A stretch of 64,000 bases of DNA from Bacillota bacterium (GTDB lineage Bacteria > Bacillota > Clostridia > Lachnospirales > CAG-274): NCBI GenBank assembly GCA_017460805.1, contig JAFUAF010000047.1, positions 1 to 64,000 of the forward strand, written 5' to 3'. The notes beneath the pieces are model-generated. The model searched no databases and was not told the DNA's origin. It worked only from the letters and a program-made list of their open reading frames with translations. Positions 43,670 through 52,600 of this stretch are shown here, one piece after another; position 1 is the stretch's first letter, and the number at the start of each line of letters is the position of its first letter. The position numbers and the translations under genes are program-made.

Positions 43670-44956
43670 TTATCCCTTTTCAAAAAATCCTCTTATATCG
43701 TCAACAGTCTTGTCGATATCTGCCTCTGTGTGCGCAGCGGAAACAAACATCGCTTCAAATTGGCTTGGTGCGATATAATTTCCATTGCTGAGCATATGCG
43801 AAAAATAGTCCGAATAGCGTTTTGTATTGGATAAAAGCGCCGTTTCGTAGTCATACACTTCATTTTCGGTAAAAAACAGGGTCGAAAGTGACGATGCGCC
43901 ATTGACTTTTATTTTTATGCCGTTGTCCGCGGCTGCCTTTTTTATGCCGTTTCTAAGCCTTTCGCCAAGGTTTTCGAGCCTTGTGTAAATGCTTTTATCC
44001 TCTTTTAAAATTTTAAGCTGGGCTATGCCCGCCGCCATTGCCACGGGATTGCCGCTCAGCGTGCCTGCCTGATAAACATTTCCCACGGGCGCAACGCACG
44101 CCATTATATCGCCCCTGCCGCCGTAAGCGCCGACGGGCATACCGCCGCCGATTATCTTGCCGTAGGTCGCTAAATCGGGCTTTATGCCGAATTTTTCCGC
44201 CGCACCGCCAAGCGCAAGGCGAAAACCCGTTATTACCTCGTCAAAAATAAGCAGAGCACCGTATTTTGTGCAAAGTTCCCTCAGCTCGCGCAAAAAGCCG
44301 TCTTTCGGCAGCACAACCCCCATATTTCCTGCCACGGGTTCTATCACAACACAGGCTATCTTGTCGGGATAGGTCTCAAAAAGCGTTTTGACGGAAGAAA
44401 TGTCGTTGTATTTTGCGGTAAGGGTGTCGGCGGTGCAGTTTACGGGAACGCCCGAACTGCCCGGGATGCCCTGTGTCAGCACGCCCGAACCCGCCTTTAC
44501 AAGCAGCATATCGGAGTGACCGTGATAACAGCCGTCAAATTTCACTATTTTGTCCCTGCCCGTAAAACCTCGCGCAAGGCGCACGGCACTCATAACAGCC
44601 TCCGTACCGCTGTTTACCATGCGTACTTTCTCACAACAGGGCACAAGGGAAGTGATAAGCTCCGCCATTTCCACCTCAAGTTCGGTGGAAGCGCCGTAAC
44701 TCATGCCCTTTTCAAGCTGTTTTTTAACAGCTTCAACTATGCGTTCATCATTGTGACCCAATATCATAGGCCCCCAGGAGCACACATAATCCGTGTATTT
44801 ATTGCCGTCCGCATCATAGATATACGCACCCTTTGCTCTTTCGATAAAACGCGGCTGCTCGTTTACGGCATTAAAAGCGCGCACGGGAGAATTTACACCG
44901 CCCGGCATCACGAGTTCCGCGCGCTGTTTAAGTTTTTGCGAAACCTCCGTTTTCAT
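43670..44956 (-). CDS. hemL: Glutamate-1-semialdehyde 2,1-aminomutase
   Basis: 428 residues. A PLP enzyme making 5-aminolevulinate in the C5 pathway. Seen: VMPGGVNSPVRAF at the start, NSGTEAVMSAVRLAR, HGHSDMLLVKAGSG, the FDEVITGFR Asp and the PLP Lys in TYGKIIGGGMPVGAYGG. A GTG one codon earlier would overlap hemB by 4 bp; ATG 44956 is equally possible and is used here. Confidence 0.95.
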   Translation of the reverse strand: MKTEVSQKLKQRAELVMPGGVNSPVRAFNAVNEQPRFIERAKGAYIYDADGNKYTDYVCSWGPMILGHNDERIVEAVKKQLEKGMSYGASTELEVEMAELITSLVPCCEKVRMVNSGTEAVMSAVRLARGFTGRDKIVKFDGCYHGHSDMLLVKAGSGVLTQGIPGSSGVPVNCTADTLTAKYNDISSVKTLFETYPDKIACVVIEPVAGNMGVVLPKDGFLRELRELCTKYGALLIFDEVITGFRLALGGAAEKFGIKPDLATYGKIIGGGMPVGAYGGRGDIMACVAPVGNVYQAGTLSGNPVAMAAGIAQLKILKEDKSIYTRLENLGERLRNGIKKAAADNGIKIKVNGASSLSTLFFTENEVYDYETALLSNTKRYSDYFSHMLSNGNYIAPSQFEAMFVSAAHTEADIDKTVDDIRGFFEKG

Positions 44957-45936
44957 CACAGCTCACCCGCCTTTACAAAACGCGCTATCTCGGGCGCAAA
45001 ATAGGTTATAAGCATATCCGCGCCCGCGCGGAAAATGCAGAGCGTACTTTCTTTTATAATGCGTTCTTCGTCGATATAGCCCGCCTTTGCACCCGCTTTT
45101 ACCATAGAATATTCGCCGCTTACGCTGTATGCCGCAACGGGGCGGTCGGAAACCTCCTTTGCGCGATACAGCACATCAAGATAGGCAAGTGCGGGCTTTA
45201 CCATAAGGATATCCGCACCCTCCTCTATATCGAGTTCTATTTCCTTTAAAGCTTCGCCGCCGTTTGCGGGATCCATCTGATAGGAAGCCCTGTCGCCGAA
45301 AGAGGGCGCAGAGCCTGCCGCTTCACGGAAAGGCCCGTAAAATGCCGAGGCGTATTTAGCCGAATAAGCCATTATAAGCGTGTTTTCAAACCCGTTTTCA
45401 TCAAGTGTTTCCCTTATAAAACCGATACGGCCGTCCATCATGTCCGACGGCGCTACCATATCCGCACCCGCGCGCGTATGGGAAAGTGCCGTCTTTGCAA
45501 GCACTTCAAGGGTCTTGTCGTTGTCCACGTCATGCTCACATAAAATGCCGCAATGTCCGTGAGAGGTGTACTCACACATGCACACATCGGTTATCACCAC
45601 TATTTCGGGATAGTTTTTCTTTATGTATCTCACCGCCTGCTGCACGGGGCCGTTTTCATCCCATGCGGAACTTCCGCACTCATCCTTGTGCTTTGGTATG
45701 CCGAAAAGCAGAACACCGCCTATTTTAAGCTCGGACAGCACGGATAAAATTTCGTCCAGTCTGTCAACGCTGTAACGGTACTGCCCCGGCATGGCTTCTA
45801 TTTCTTCTTTTATATTTTCGCCCTCTTCCACAAATATCGGGTAGATAAGTTTTTGCGTCTTGACAAAGGTCTCCCTTGCCATTGCCCTTATCTGCAGGCT
45901 TTTTCTCAATCTTCTGGGACGCTGTATCAATCTCAT
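44956..45936 (-). CDS. hemB: Delta-aminolevulinate dehydratase (porphobilinogen synthase)
   Basis: 326 residues. It joins two 5-aminolevulinates. The zinc-type Cys motif is present ([17 protein letters not shown]), as are the Schiff-base lysines in [13 protein letters not shown] and the [10 protein letters not shown] motif. It overlaps the cobA-hemD stop by 4 bp. GAGGTGA is upstream. Confidence 0.96.
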   Translation of the reverse strand: MRLIQRPRRLRKSLQIRAMARETFVKTQKLIYPIFVEEGENIKEEIEAMPGQYRYSVDRLDEILSVLSELKIGGVLLFGIPKHKDECGSSAWDENGPVQQAVRYIKKNYPEIVVITDVCMCEYTSHGHCGILCEHDVDNDKTLEVLAKTALSHTRAGADMVAPSDMMDGRIGFIRETLDENGFENTLIMAYSAKYASAFYGPFREAAGSAPSFGDRASYQMDPANGGEALKEIELDIEEGADILMVKPALAYLDVLYRAKEVSDRPVAAYSVSGEYSMVKAGAKAGYIDEERIIKESTLCIFRAGADMLITYFAPEIARFVKAGEL

Positions 45937-47366
45937 ATTTTCACCTCACAAATACTCTCAAACAAACCGCTGTCGGTCTGAAAATCGGCGCTTACCGCCT
46001 TAAAACCGCGTTTTTGTGCCGCTTCGTAAGTCTTTGCGCCAATGCAGACCGCCGTAAAAGTCCTGTCGGTCTCTGCAAAATACTCCGCCTCGGACGGACT
46101 TGCAAAAACGGCTGTATCAAAGTCCGCGGGCAAAACCTGTTCCGCGGCTTCCGTCTTATATAAATACAAAGTCTTGTGCTTTATATTGTTTTCTGTTAAA
46201 ATATCATCCATTTCGCGGCTGCCGTTTTGGGCGCGCAAAAGCAGGATATTGTCGGCTTTTTTTGCTGCAAGAAGCTTTGCAAGCTCTGCCGTATAAAATT
46301 TTTGGGGCATAAGGTCGGCTTTTATGCCGTATTTTTGAAGCTCCTCCGCCGTACCGCTGCCGACGGCCGCAATTTTTTTGCCGCCGAACACTCTCGCGTC
46401 ATACCCCGCCGAAAACAGCTTTTCAAAAGCAAGCTCAACGCCCGTTCTGCTTGTGAAAGCGACAAGCGCCGATTTTTCGATATTTTCGGCTATTTCTTTG
46501 CCGCTTATTTCAAGGTGCGTTATTTTTATGCTTGGTGCGATAAAAACTTCCGCGCCCGCTGTTTCAAGCATATTTTTCAGGTTTTGCGCGCGGTACGAGG
46601 GGCGGCTTATCAAAATTTTTCTGCCTGCCAAAGGTCTTGAAGTCCGCAGTTTTTCGTGCAGTTTGCAGACCCCGCCTATAACGATCACCGCAGGCGATGA
46701 AAATTTTGCCGCAAGCTCCGTAAGTTCCGCCAAGTCCGAGACCCCGACACGCTGTTTTGCCGTGCCGCCGTTTTCTATTACGGCGCAGGGCGTATTTTTA
46801 TCGAGTCCCGCCGAAACAAAGCCGTTTTTAATTTTATCGGCATTTCCGAGCCCCATTAAAAACACATAAGTACCGCCCGCGGCAACAAGGGCTTTATAGT
46901 CGATCGCCCCGCCGCCGTCCGCCTTGAAATGCCCCGTCAGTATATGCACGGAGGACGCAATATCCCTGTGCGTTACGGGTATGCCCGCAAGTTCGGGCAC
47001 GGCGTAAGCGCTGCTGATACCCGGAATTATCTCAAAAGATATCCCGTTTTGGTATAAAAATTCAGCCTCTTCGCCGCCCCTGCCAAACATAAAGGGGTCG
47101 CCGCCTTTCAGCCTTACGACATTTTTGCCCTCTTTTGCCTTTTCAAGCAAAATCTGATTTATGCCGTCCTGCGGGATAAGGTGGTTTCCGCCCGCCTTGC
47201 CCGCGTTTATCTTTTCGGCGCTTTCGGGGATAAGCTCAAATACCCCGTCGCCCAGAATTCTGTCATAGACTACGACGTCCGCCGCTTTCAGAACATTAAA
47301 AGCCCGCAGGCTCATCATATCCGATTTGCCGCAGCCCGCACCCGTAATATATACTTTTCCCGTCAT
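45933..47366 (-). CDS. cobA-hemD: Fused uroporphyrinogen-III methyltransferase / uroporphyrinogen-III synthase (CobA-HemD)
   Basis: 477 residues. Residues 1-240 are SUMT (CobA): [30 protein letters not shown], the ITHRD-like [10 protein letters not shown] and LMGLGN, making precorrin-2. Residues about 245-477 are HemD, with [13 protein letters not shown] and [13 protein letters not shown]. Such fusions are common in clostridia. Together with SirC this directs the pathway to precorrin-2 and sirohydrochlorin, i.e. siroheme or cobalamin rather than heme; that is inference from gene content. Confidence 0.95.
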   Translation of the reverse strand: MTGKVYITGAGCGKSDMMSLRAFNVLKAADVVVYDRILGDGVFELIPESAEKINAGKAGGNHLIPQDGINQILLEKAKEGKNVVRLKGGDPFMFGRGGEEAEFLYQNGISFEIIPGISSAYAVPELAGIPVTHRDIASSVHILTGHFKADGGGAIDYKALVAAGGTYVFLMGLGNADKIKNGFVSAGLDKNTPCAVIENGGTAKQRVGVSDLAELTELAAKFSSPAVIVIGGVCKLHEKLRTSRPLAGRKILISRPSYRAQNLKNMLETAGAEVFIAPSIKITHLEISGKEIAENIEKSALVAFTSRTGVELAFEKLFSAGYDARVFGGKKIAAVGSGTAEELQKYGIKADLMPQKFYTAELAKLLAAKKADNILLLRAQNGSREMDDILTENNIKHKTLYLYKTEAAEQVLPADFDTAVFASPSEAEYFAETDRTFTAVCIGAKTYEAAQKRGFKAVSADFQTDSGLFESICEVKI

Positions 47367-48217
47367 AATTTCAGTTCCTCCGCAAGCATTTCCCCCAATT
47401 TTTCGGGGTTCGAGATACTGCCGTAAAGCTGCTTTTTAACGGATATGCCGTTTTTATTATGATAGCCGTAAATATGCAGTTTTTCGCCCTCTATCGCCGC
47501 ATAGACTCCCGCGGGAACGCTGCACCCGCCGCCGATAGCCCTTATGCACGAAAGTTCGGCTTTTGCGCATATCTCCGACTCTTTATCCGTTATCCCGCTT
47601 AAAAATTCAAAGCCTTTTCGGCATTGCACGGCTATTATGCCCTGCCCCGCCGCAGGCACCATTTCTTCGGGCGTAAAAACTTTGCTTATCCTGTCGGCAA
47701 GTCCAAGCCTTTCAAGCCCCGCCCGGGCAAGTATCACCGCGGAAAAATCGCCCCTGTCAAGCTTGTTCAGCCGTGTGGGGACATTACCCCTTATAGGCAG
47801 GATATTTGCATCGGGATATAATTCTTTCAGCTGACACGCTCTGCGATTGCTTGAACAGCCGACCCGCGACAAGTCGAATTTCCCGTCTTTTGGCAGCACA
47901 AGCGCATCAAAGGGCAGTTCCCTTTTTGAATAAGCCACAACGGGCAGTTTTTCATTCAATTCGAGCGGCATATCCTTTAAGCTGTGTACGCTGACATCCG
48001 CTTCGCCGCTTAAAAGCGCCCTGTCAAGCTCCTTTACAAAAAGCCCGCGGCCGCCTATTTTATCAAGGCTTATGTCCTGACGTATATCGCCCGTGGTCTT
48101 CATGGTCACAAGCTCGATATCATAGTCGGGAAAATGCCTTTTTATCAAATCTGTTATAATTTCGCTCTGTATAACGGCAAGCCTGCTGTCACGGCTTGCC
48201 ACGCGTATAGTCTTCAT
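47363..48217 (-). CDS. hemC: Hydroxymethylbilane synthase
   Basis: 284 residues from ATG 48217, which overlaps the sirC stop by 4 bp; the frame also runs 25 residues further up, inside sirC, and this is not used. Seen: RVASRDSRLAVIQSE, TTGDIRQD, SVHSLKDMP, SSNRRACQLK and the dipyrromethane cofactor Cys in AIGGGCSVPAG. It makes the linear tetrapyrrole for HemD. Confidence 0.95.
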   Translation of the reverse strand: MKTIRVASRDSRLAVIQSEIITDLIKRHFPDYDIELVTMKTTGDIRQDISLDKIGGRGLFVKELDRALLSGEADVSVHSLKDMPLELNEKLPVVAYSKRELPFDALVLPKDGKFDLSRVGCSSNRRACQLKELYPDANILPIRGNVPTRLNKLDRGDFSAVILARAGLERLGLADRISKVFTPEEMVPAAGQGIIAVQCRKGFEFLSGITDKESEICAKAELSCIRAIGGGCSVPAGVYAAIEGEKLHIYGYHNKNGISVKKQLYGSISNPEKLGEMLAEELKL

Positions 48218-48612
48218 AAAATTTTTCTTATCCTTTCGGCAGTTTCTTTCACAAGGCCGTGTTTGTCGCCGTTTGAAACAAGACCCGCACAAATATCCTC
48301 ATTTTCGCAAAGTGCCGGGAAGAAAAACGTGCTGTCCTCGGCGCTGTCCGCCCTTGAAACAAAAATATTTTTCTGCTTGCACAGTGCCGCGATATGCGCA
48401 TTTACCTCTGCATTGTCCGTGCAGGCAAGCACAAGAAAACAGCCGTTTATATCTTCATCTTCAAACGGCCGTTTTTCGCCGCATAAGGGGTCAACCAGCT
48501 TCACATCCGCACCGAAACGCCGCAGTATCTCCGCACGTCTGCCGCCTATCCTGCCGCCGCCTGCCACAAGCACGGGCTTGTCCTTTAAATCTATAAAAAG
48601 AGGAAATTTCAT
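48214..48612 (-). CDS. sirC: Precorrin-2 dehydrogenase (SirC / Met8-like)
   Basis: 132 residues from ATG 48612, which overlaps the hemA stop. NAD-binding LVAGGGRIGGRRAEIL and the NADH-pocket CTDNAEVNAHI segment are seen. It oxidises precorrin-2 to sirohydrochlorin. It is shorter than full CysG or Met8 (about 150-220), lacking most of the C-terminal chelatase part, so iron insertion needs another enzyme. Confidence 0.85.
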   Translation of the reverse strand: MKFPLFIDLKDKPVLVAGGGRIGGRRAEILRRFGADVKLVDPLCGEKRPFEDEDINGCFLVLACTDNAEVNAHIAALCKQKNIFVSRADSAEDSTFFFPALCENEDICAGLVSNGDKHGLVKETAERIRKIL

Positions 48613-49727
48613 AGTCTTGCCCTTTCCGTCAGCCTGTCCAGACATTTCTGCATGGATTCGCCGTCAATTTTTTCTTTGATGCCGCAAAATATCATATCCG
48701 CCGTTCTGCCGACAATATCCGCTATATCACTCTCGTCATACCCGTCCGAGGCACAAAGCCTTTTTGTCACAGTTTCTTTTATGCTCTCGATAACGGGCAT
48801 GGAGTCTCTGTAGGTCTCCCATTCGTGATATTTTTCAATGCCCTCGTCAATGACAGCCAAAACCTCGGCGTTATCCGCCGTTTCGGTAATAAAATCGTCA
48901 ATGCACCTGTAATTTTTGCCGCAGCGCTCCCGCAGTTTCGGAGAAATGTCGCGGGGTACGGCAAGGTCGATAAAATAGTCGGGGAAGTGCTTCATTTTAT
49001 CCTCTGTATAGGTAAAATGCGGGCTTTTGGTCGCACTAAAAATCGCATCCGCCTTAAAATCGTATCGTTCGTCATAGGGTATCGCACGGCAGCCGCGGGG
49101 CACAACATTGCTTTTGCGAAGCCTTAAAGTCACGGTAACATCCGCGCCCGCTCTTTGCAGCAGAGAGGCTGCAAGCCTACCGACATTGCCATTGCCCGTT
49201 ACAAGAATTTTTTTGCCCGACAGACCGCCGTATTGCTCAGAGAGCCAGTTTGCCGCAAGCTGCGCCGAAGAAAGCCCCGCATTCGCATCGGCGATGTCCG
49301 CCGCCTTTTTTGCCGCAGTAATGGCAAGACGCAGCAGAACTTCAAGTTTTGCATCAAGACTGCCGAGTTTTCTTGCCAACATCTCCGCCCCCGAAATCTG
49401 GGTTATTATCTGCGTTTCCCGCTTTATAAGCGAATTAAGCCCGCAGGCGGTCTCAAACAGATGGCGGATAACATCCTCGCCGCAAAGTATGGTGCGATAC
49501 TCCTTCCCCTCGCTTAAAATAAGATCGAAAGCCGCCTGTACATCGGCATTTTCGCCCGAAATATAAAGCTCTGTCCGATTGCAGGTAGAAAGTATAAAGC
49601 AGGCATCAATGCCCGCAATTTCAAGAATTTTCGGTGTAAGCAGCTTAATATCGGTCTCCGACAGCGCCGCCTGCTCGCGTATTTCAAGCGGTACCGCGGT
49701 GCTGTCTGTCCCGCACATAAAAAACAT
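48609..49727 (-). CDS. hemA: Glutamyl-tRNA reductase
   Basis: 372 residues if started at ATG 49727 (MFFMCGTDSTAVPLEIRE), which fits the family N terminus and has AAAGG 10 nt upstream; ATG 49745 would add six. Seen: the catalytic Cys in ILSTCNRTELYI, the NADPH motif VTGNGNVGRLAASLL and IDLAVPRDISP. It makes glutamate-1-semialdehyde for HemL. It is somewhat short (usual about 410-450), mostly at the C-terminal dimerisation end. First gene of the operon. Confidence 0.93.
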   Translation of the reverse strand: MFFMCGTDSTAVPLEIREQAALSETDIKLLTPKILEIAGIDACFILSTCNRTELYISGENADVQAAFDLILSEGKEYRTILCGEDVIRHLFETACGLNSLIKRETQIITQISGAEMLARKLGSLDAKLEVLLRLAITAAKKAADIADANAGLSSAQLAANWLSEQYGGLSGKKILVTGNGNVGRLAASLLQRAGADVTVTLRLRKSNVVPRGCRAIPYDERYDFKADAIFSATKSPHFTYTEDKMKHFPDYFIDLAVPRDISPKLRERCGKNYRCIDDFITETADNAEVLAVIDEGIEKYHEWETYRDSMPVIESIKETVTKRLCASDGYDESDIADIVGRTADMIFCGIKEKIDGESMQKCLDRLTERARL

Positions 49728-49770
49728 AGTTTTTGAACCTTTCATTTTGGTATGTTTATGGTATGCTTTT

Positions 49771-49799
49771 ATTTTACAATAGATGTAAAAAAATGTCAA
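49771..49799 (-). promoter_or_regulatory. Promoter of the hemA-sirC-hemC-cobA/hemD-hemB-hemL-nudix operon
   Basis: Minus-strand TTGACA (49794-49799), 17-bp spacer, TAAAAT (49771-49776). The short leader has GGTATG repeated three times. No cobalamin riboswitch is visible. Confidence 0.75.
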
Positions 49800-49804
49800 C
49801 ATAC

Positions 49805-49840
49805 GCAAAAAGGCTGCCGCAAGCAAGTACGTCAGCCTTT
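49805..49840 (-). terminator. Terminator of metNIQ
   Basis: The stem AAAGGCTG/CAGCCTTT is followed by TTTTG on the minus strand. Confidence 0.65.
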
Positions 49841-49849
49841 GGATATGTT

Positions 49850-50725
49850 TTATTCGGTAAAAGGTATTACCGCGCCGTCGAATGTGTCGTTGATATAATT
49901 AACTATATCATCGGATTTAAGCACATCCACAAGCGCCTTTATACCCTCGTTTTCCTCGTTGCCCTCTTTTGCAACGATAACATTTACATAGGTCTTTGCG
50001 GCCTCGGAGTCGCTCTTTTCGTAAGCCACAGCATCCTTTGCAACGGAAAGACCCGCTTCAAGCGCATAGTTGCCGTTAAGTACCACAAAAGCCACTTCGT
50101 CCTTTACTCTTGAGACCTGAGCTGCTTCAAGTTCCTGAATATTGAGGTTGTGAGGGTTTTCGGCGATATCGTTTACGGTAGCCGTAAGGCCTGCGCCGTC
50201 TTTAAGTGTGATAAGGCCGTTGTCCTGTAAAAGCAAAAGCGCACGCGCTTCGTTTGTTGTGTCGTTGGGAACGGCGATATTCGCACCGTCCGAAATTGCG
50301 GCAAGGTCGCTTTCCGTACCCGGATAGATGCCGAAAGGCTCATAATGGATGCCGCCGACATTTACAAGGTGTGTACCCTGCTCCTCGTTAAAACTGTCAA
50401 GGTATGGAACGTGTTCCACATAGTTTGCATCAAATTCGCCGCTTTCAACCACAAGGTTGGGCTGAACATAGTCCTCGAATTCCGTTATCTGAAGATCCCA
50501 GCCCTGCTCCGCAAGTATAGGCTTTGCCTGCTCGAGTATCTGAGCATGGGGAGTGGGGGATGCCGCAACGGTTATAACGCCTTTTTGAGCCGTATCGGCA
50601 GAAGCTGTTCCGTTTGCCTGTGAGGATGCGGAAGATGACTCCGACGAAGCACCGCCGCAGCCCGTTAAAACACTTCCGAGTAAAATTGTTGATAATACAA
50701 GTGATAATAATTTTTTTGCTTTCAT
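49850..50725 (-). CDS. metQ: Methionine ABC transporter substrate-binding lipoprotein
   Basis: 291 residues. Lipoprotein signal with lipobox LTGC at 19-22, a Ser-rich spacer, then the NlpA/MetQ fold (VAASPTPHAQILEQ, NYVEHVPYLDSFNEE, IAVPNDTTNEARALLLL). It binds methionine outside the membrane. It is third in the metNIQ order. Confidence 0.94.
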   Translation of the reverse strand: MKAKKLLSLVLSTILLGSVLTGCGGASSESSSASSQANGTASADTAQKGVITVAASPTPHAQILEQAKPILAEQGWDLQITEFEDYVQPNLVVESGEFDANYVEHVPYLDSFNEEQGTHLVNVGGIHYEPFGIYPGTESDLAAISDGANIAVPNDTTNEARALLLLQDNGLITLKDGAGLTATVNDIAENPHNLNIQELEAAQVSRVKDEVAFVVLNGNYALEAGLSVAKDAVAYEKSDSEAAKTYVNVIVAKEGNEENEGIKALVDVLKSDDIVNYINDTFDGAVIPFTE

Positions 50726-50755
50726 TTTAATTCTCCTTAATTCTCCTTTTTTTCC

Positions 50756-51457
50756 TTATTTTATTTTTCTTTTGTCCGTTAATTTTGAGAGTGCCATGCC
50801 GAGATACTGCATCACCTGAACAAGCAGCACCAGTATGACTATCGTAACTACCATTATTTCCATCTGATAGCGGTAGTAGCCGTAGCGTATGGCGATATCG
50901 CCAAGTCCGCCGCCGCCGACTATACCCGCCATTGCGGAATAGCCGAGTATTGTGCCGAGCGCTATCGTTACTCCAACTATAAGCGAGGTCTTTGCCTCGA
51001 CCAAAAGCACCTTTGTTATTATGGTAAAATTATCCGCACCCATGCTCTGTGCGGCTTCTATAACGCCCTTGTCAACTTCCTGTACGGAGCTTTCGACCAT
51101 TCGCGCTATAAAAGGTGCCGCCGCAATAACAAGCGGCACTATCGTAGCCGACGAGCCGTAGCTTTTGCCGACGATAAGCTTTGTAAGAGGGCTGACCAAA
51201 ATCAAAAGAATAAGAAAAGGCACACTTCTTGTTATGTTGACAATAAAATCTAACACGCCGTAGACCGCTTTATTCGGCGCTATGCCCTTTTCGCCCGTGA
51301 CCGCAAGCACAAGACCCAGCGGCAGGCCGAGCACATAGCCCATAAGTGTCGAAACAAGGGTCATATACAGGGTCTCCCATATACCGCGGACTATCATGTC
51401 CGTGACTTGGGGTGTAAAGACAGACCAATCAAAGCCCGCCGATAAAAATAAACTCAT
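50756..51457 (-). CDS. metI: Methionine ABC transporter permease
   Basis: 233 residues with about five to six membrane helices. The MetI signature GYSAMAGIVGGGGLGDIAIRYG and the EAA-type loop (VIEAAQSMGADNFTII) that meets the ATPase are seen. Its start overlaps the metN stop by 4 bp. Confidence 0.94.
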   Translation of the reverse strand: MSLFLSAGFDWSVFTPQVTDMIVRGIWETLYMTLVSTLMGYVLGLPLGLVLAVTGEKGIAPNKAVYGVLDFIVNITRSVPFLILLILVSPLTKLIVGKSYGSSATIVPLVIAAAPFIARMVESSVQEVDKGVIEAAQSMGADNFTIITKVLLVEAKTSLIVGVTIALGTILGYSAMAGIVGGGGLGDIAIRYGYYRYQMEIMVVTIVILVLLVQVMQYLGMALSKLTDKRKIK

Positions 51458-52233
51458 ATACCCTGACCCCCTTCAAAATTCATGTTCTTTTCGCGGTAGA
51501 GCACAAAGCGCTTGGCTTCGTCGGTCTTGGGCGAGTCGAATATCTCGTCCACCGTGCCGCGCTCCACTATCCTGCCCTTATCGACAATGGCGACATGCGA
51601 GCAAATTTCTCTTACGACCGCCATTTCATGCGTAATTATAACTATGGTTATGCCGTAGCGCTCGTTTATTTCTTTGAGCAAAGACAGTATCTGCGATGTG
51701 GTCTGAGGGTCGAGCGCGCTTGTCGCTTCGTCGCAAAGCAGTATTTCGGGGTTTGTTGCCAAAGCCCTTGCTATTGCGACACGCTGGCGCTGTCCGCCCG
51801 AAAGCTGTGAGGGATATGCCTTTGCCTTGTCGGAAAGGCCGACTATCTCCAATAGCTCCATACATCGTGCGTGTGCCTCCGCCTTTTTAACTTTATTTAT
51901 GTATAAAGGGAAACAGATATTCTGTTCCACATTTTTTTGCATCAGCAGATTAAAATGCTGAAATATCATTGAGATCTGTGTGCGGGCCCGGCGCAGTTCG
52001 CGGGGTGTAAGGCTTTGAAGCTCCTGCCCCCTGACTGTGACCGTACCGCTTGTGGGCTTTTCCAAAAGATTAAAGCAGCGCACAAGTGTGCTTTTGCCTG
52101 CCCCCGAAAGCCCTATAATACCGTAAATATCCCCTTTTTGTATTTCGAGATCTATGCTGTCAAGCGCCTTGACGGGATTGGTCTTGGGGTTATAGACCTT
52201 CGTCAGCGCTTCTGTTTTTATAATAGGCTCCAT
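51454..52233 (-). CDS. metN: Methionine ABC transporter ATPase, short form without the NIL domain
   Basis: 259 residues. Walker A GLSGAGKST, Q-loop MIFQHFNLL, signature LSGGQRQRVAIARA, Walker B ILLCDEATSALDP and the H-loop ITHEMAVV are all there. Standard MetN is about 340 residues with a C-terminal NIL/ACT domain through which methionine inhibits transport; here the protein ends in NMNFEGGQGI soon after the core, so that feedback control is absent. First gene of the operon. Confidence 0.93.
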   Translation of the reverse strand: MEPIIKTEALTKVYNPKTNPVKALDSIDLEIQKGDIYGIIGLSGAGKSTLVRCFNLLEKPTSGTVTVRGQELQSLTPRELRRARTQISMIFQHFNLLMQKNVEQNICFPLYINKVKKAEAHARCMELLEIVGLSDKAKAYPSQLSGGQRQRVAIARALATNPEILLCDEATSALDPQTTSQILSLLKEINERYGITIVIITHEMAVVREICSHVAIVDKGRIVERGTVDEIFDSPKTDEAKRFVLYREKNMNFEGGQGI

Positions 52234-52282
52234 TTTTTCACTCCATTTGTAAACGCGTCAACAATAAATACCAAAGCAATAA

Positions 52283-52332
52283 AAACACCGCCTGTTTGGT
52301 ATGTGTACATTATACTAAACAAGCGGTGTTTT
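52283..52332 (-). terminator. Strong hairpin with T run overlapping the metN promoter
   Basis: A 13-bp stem (ACACCGCCTGTTT and its near-complement, one wobble) followed by TTTTTATT on the minus strand. It can end the transcript of the exported-paralogue genes. The promoter below lies inside it. Confidence 0.65.
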
Positions 52333-52337
52333 GTAAA
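52309..52337 (-). promoter_or_regulatory. Promoter of metNIQ, embedded in the hairpin
   Basis: Minus-strand TTTACA (52332-52337), 17-bp spacer, TATAAT (52309-52314). Transcripts from it contain only one arm of the hairpin, so they are not terminated. No SAM riboswitch is seen in the leader. Confidence 0.65.
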
Positions 52338-52359
52338 GAATAAAAATTTGATACCGTGT

Positions 52360-52376
52360 TATAGGCAAAACCTATA
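52360..52376. promoter_or_regulatory. LysR-type palindrome upstream of metNIQ
   Basis: TATAGG-CAAAA-CCTATA, with T-N11-A symmetry. A second copy of the ATAGGCAAAAC arm lies inverted at 52437-52447. This fits a LysR-family activator site 23 bp upstream of the metN -35. Confidence 0.5.
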
Positions 52377-52470
52377 GCAGACGCAGTTTGTTGCGTTTTT
52401 GTTGACTGCAACTATCGGAATGCGCATAAAGTTTTCGTTTTGCCTATATTTTTCATTTGCACCGGAAAGT

Positions 52471-52600
52471 AAAATTGGAATTTAGCGACGATTTGCTAAA
52501 GCAAATCGTCGCTGGAGCACGGGACTGGGAGCTGCGCGCCGTAGGCGCAATGCGATTCCCGTGCGACTTCCCGCAACGCGCTTGCGCGCCACTTGTGATT
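52471..52600. repeat. Structured repeat fused into the 3' end of an exported-protein gene
   Basis: It begins AAAATTGGAATTT (shared with the element ends at 111 and 460-476), then a perfect 14-bp hairpin (AGCGACGATTTGCT/AGCAAATCGTCGCT, 52484-52513), then GCACGGGA...TCCCGTGC enclosing TGCGCGCC/GGCGCA, then CGCGCTTGCGCG. It is GC-rich against AT-rich flanks. The reading frame of the gene at 52496-53746 runs through it. Confidence 0.6.

Noticed and set aside
49728-49850. Cobalamin riboswitch before hemA
   Set aside because: The leader is only about 40 nt from the promoter and has no B12-box-like sequence.
52234-52480. SAM riboswitch upstream of metNIQ
   Set aside because: The conserved SAM-I core could not be found; a promoter and hairpin account for the region.
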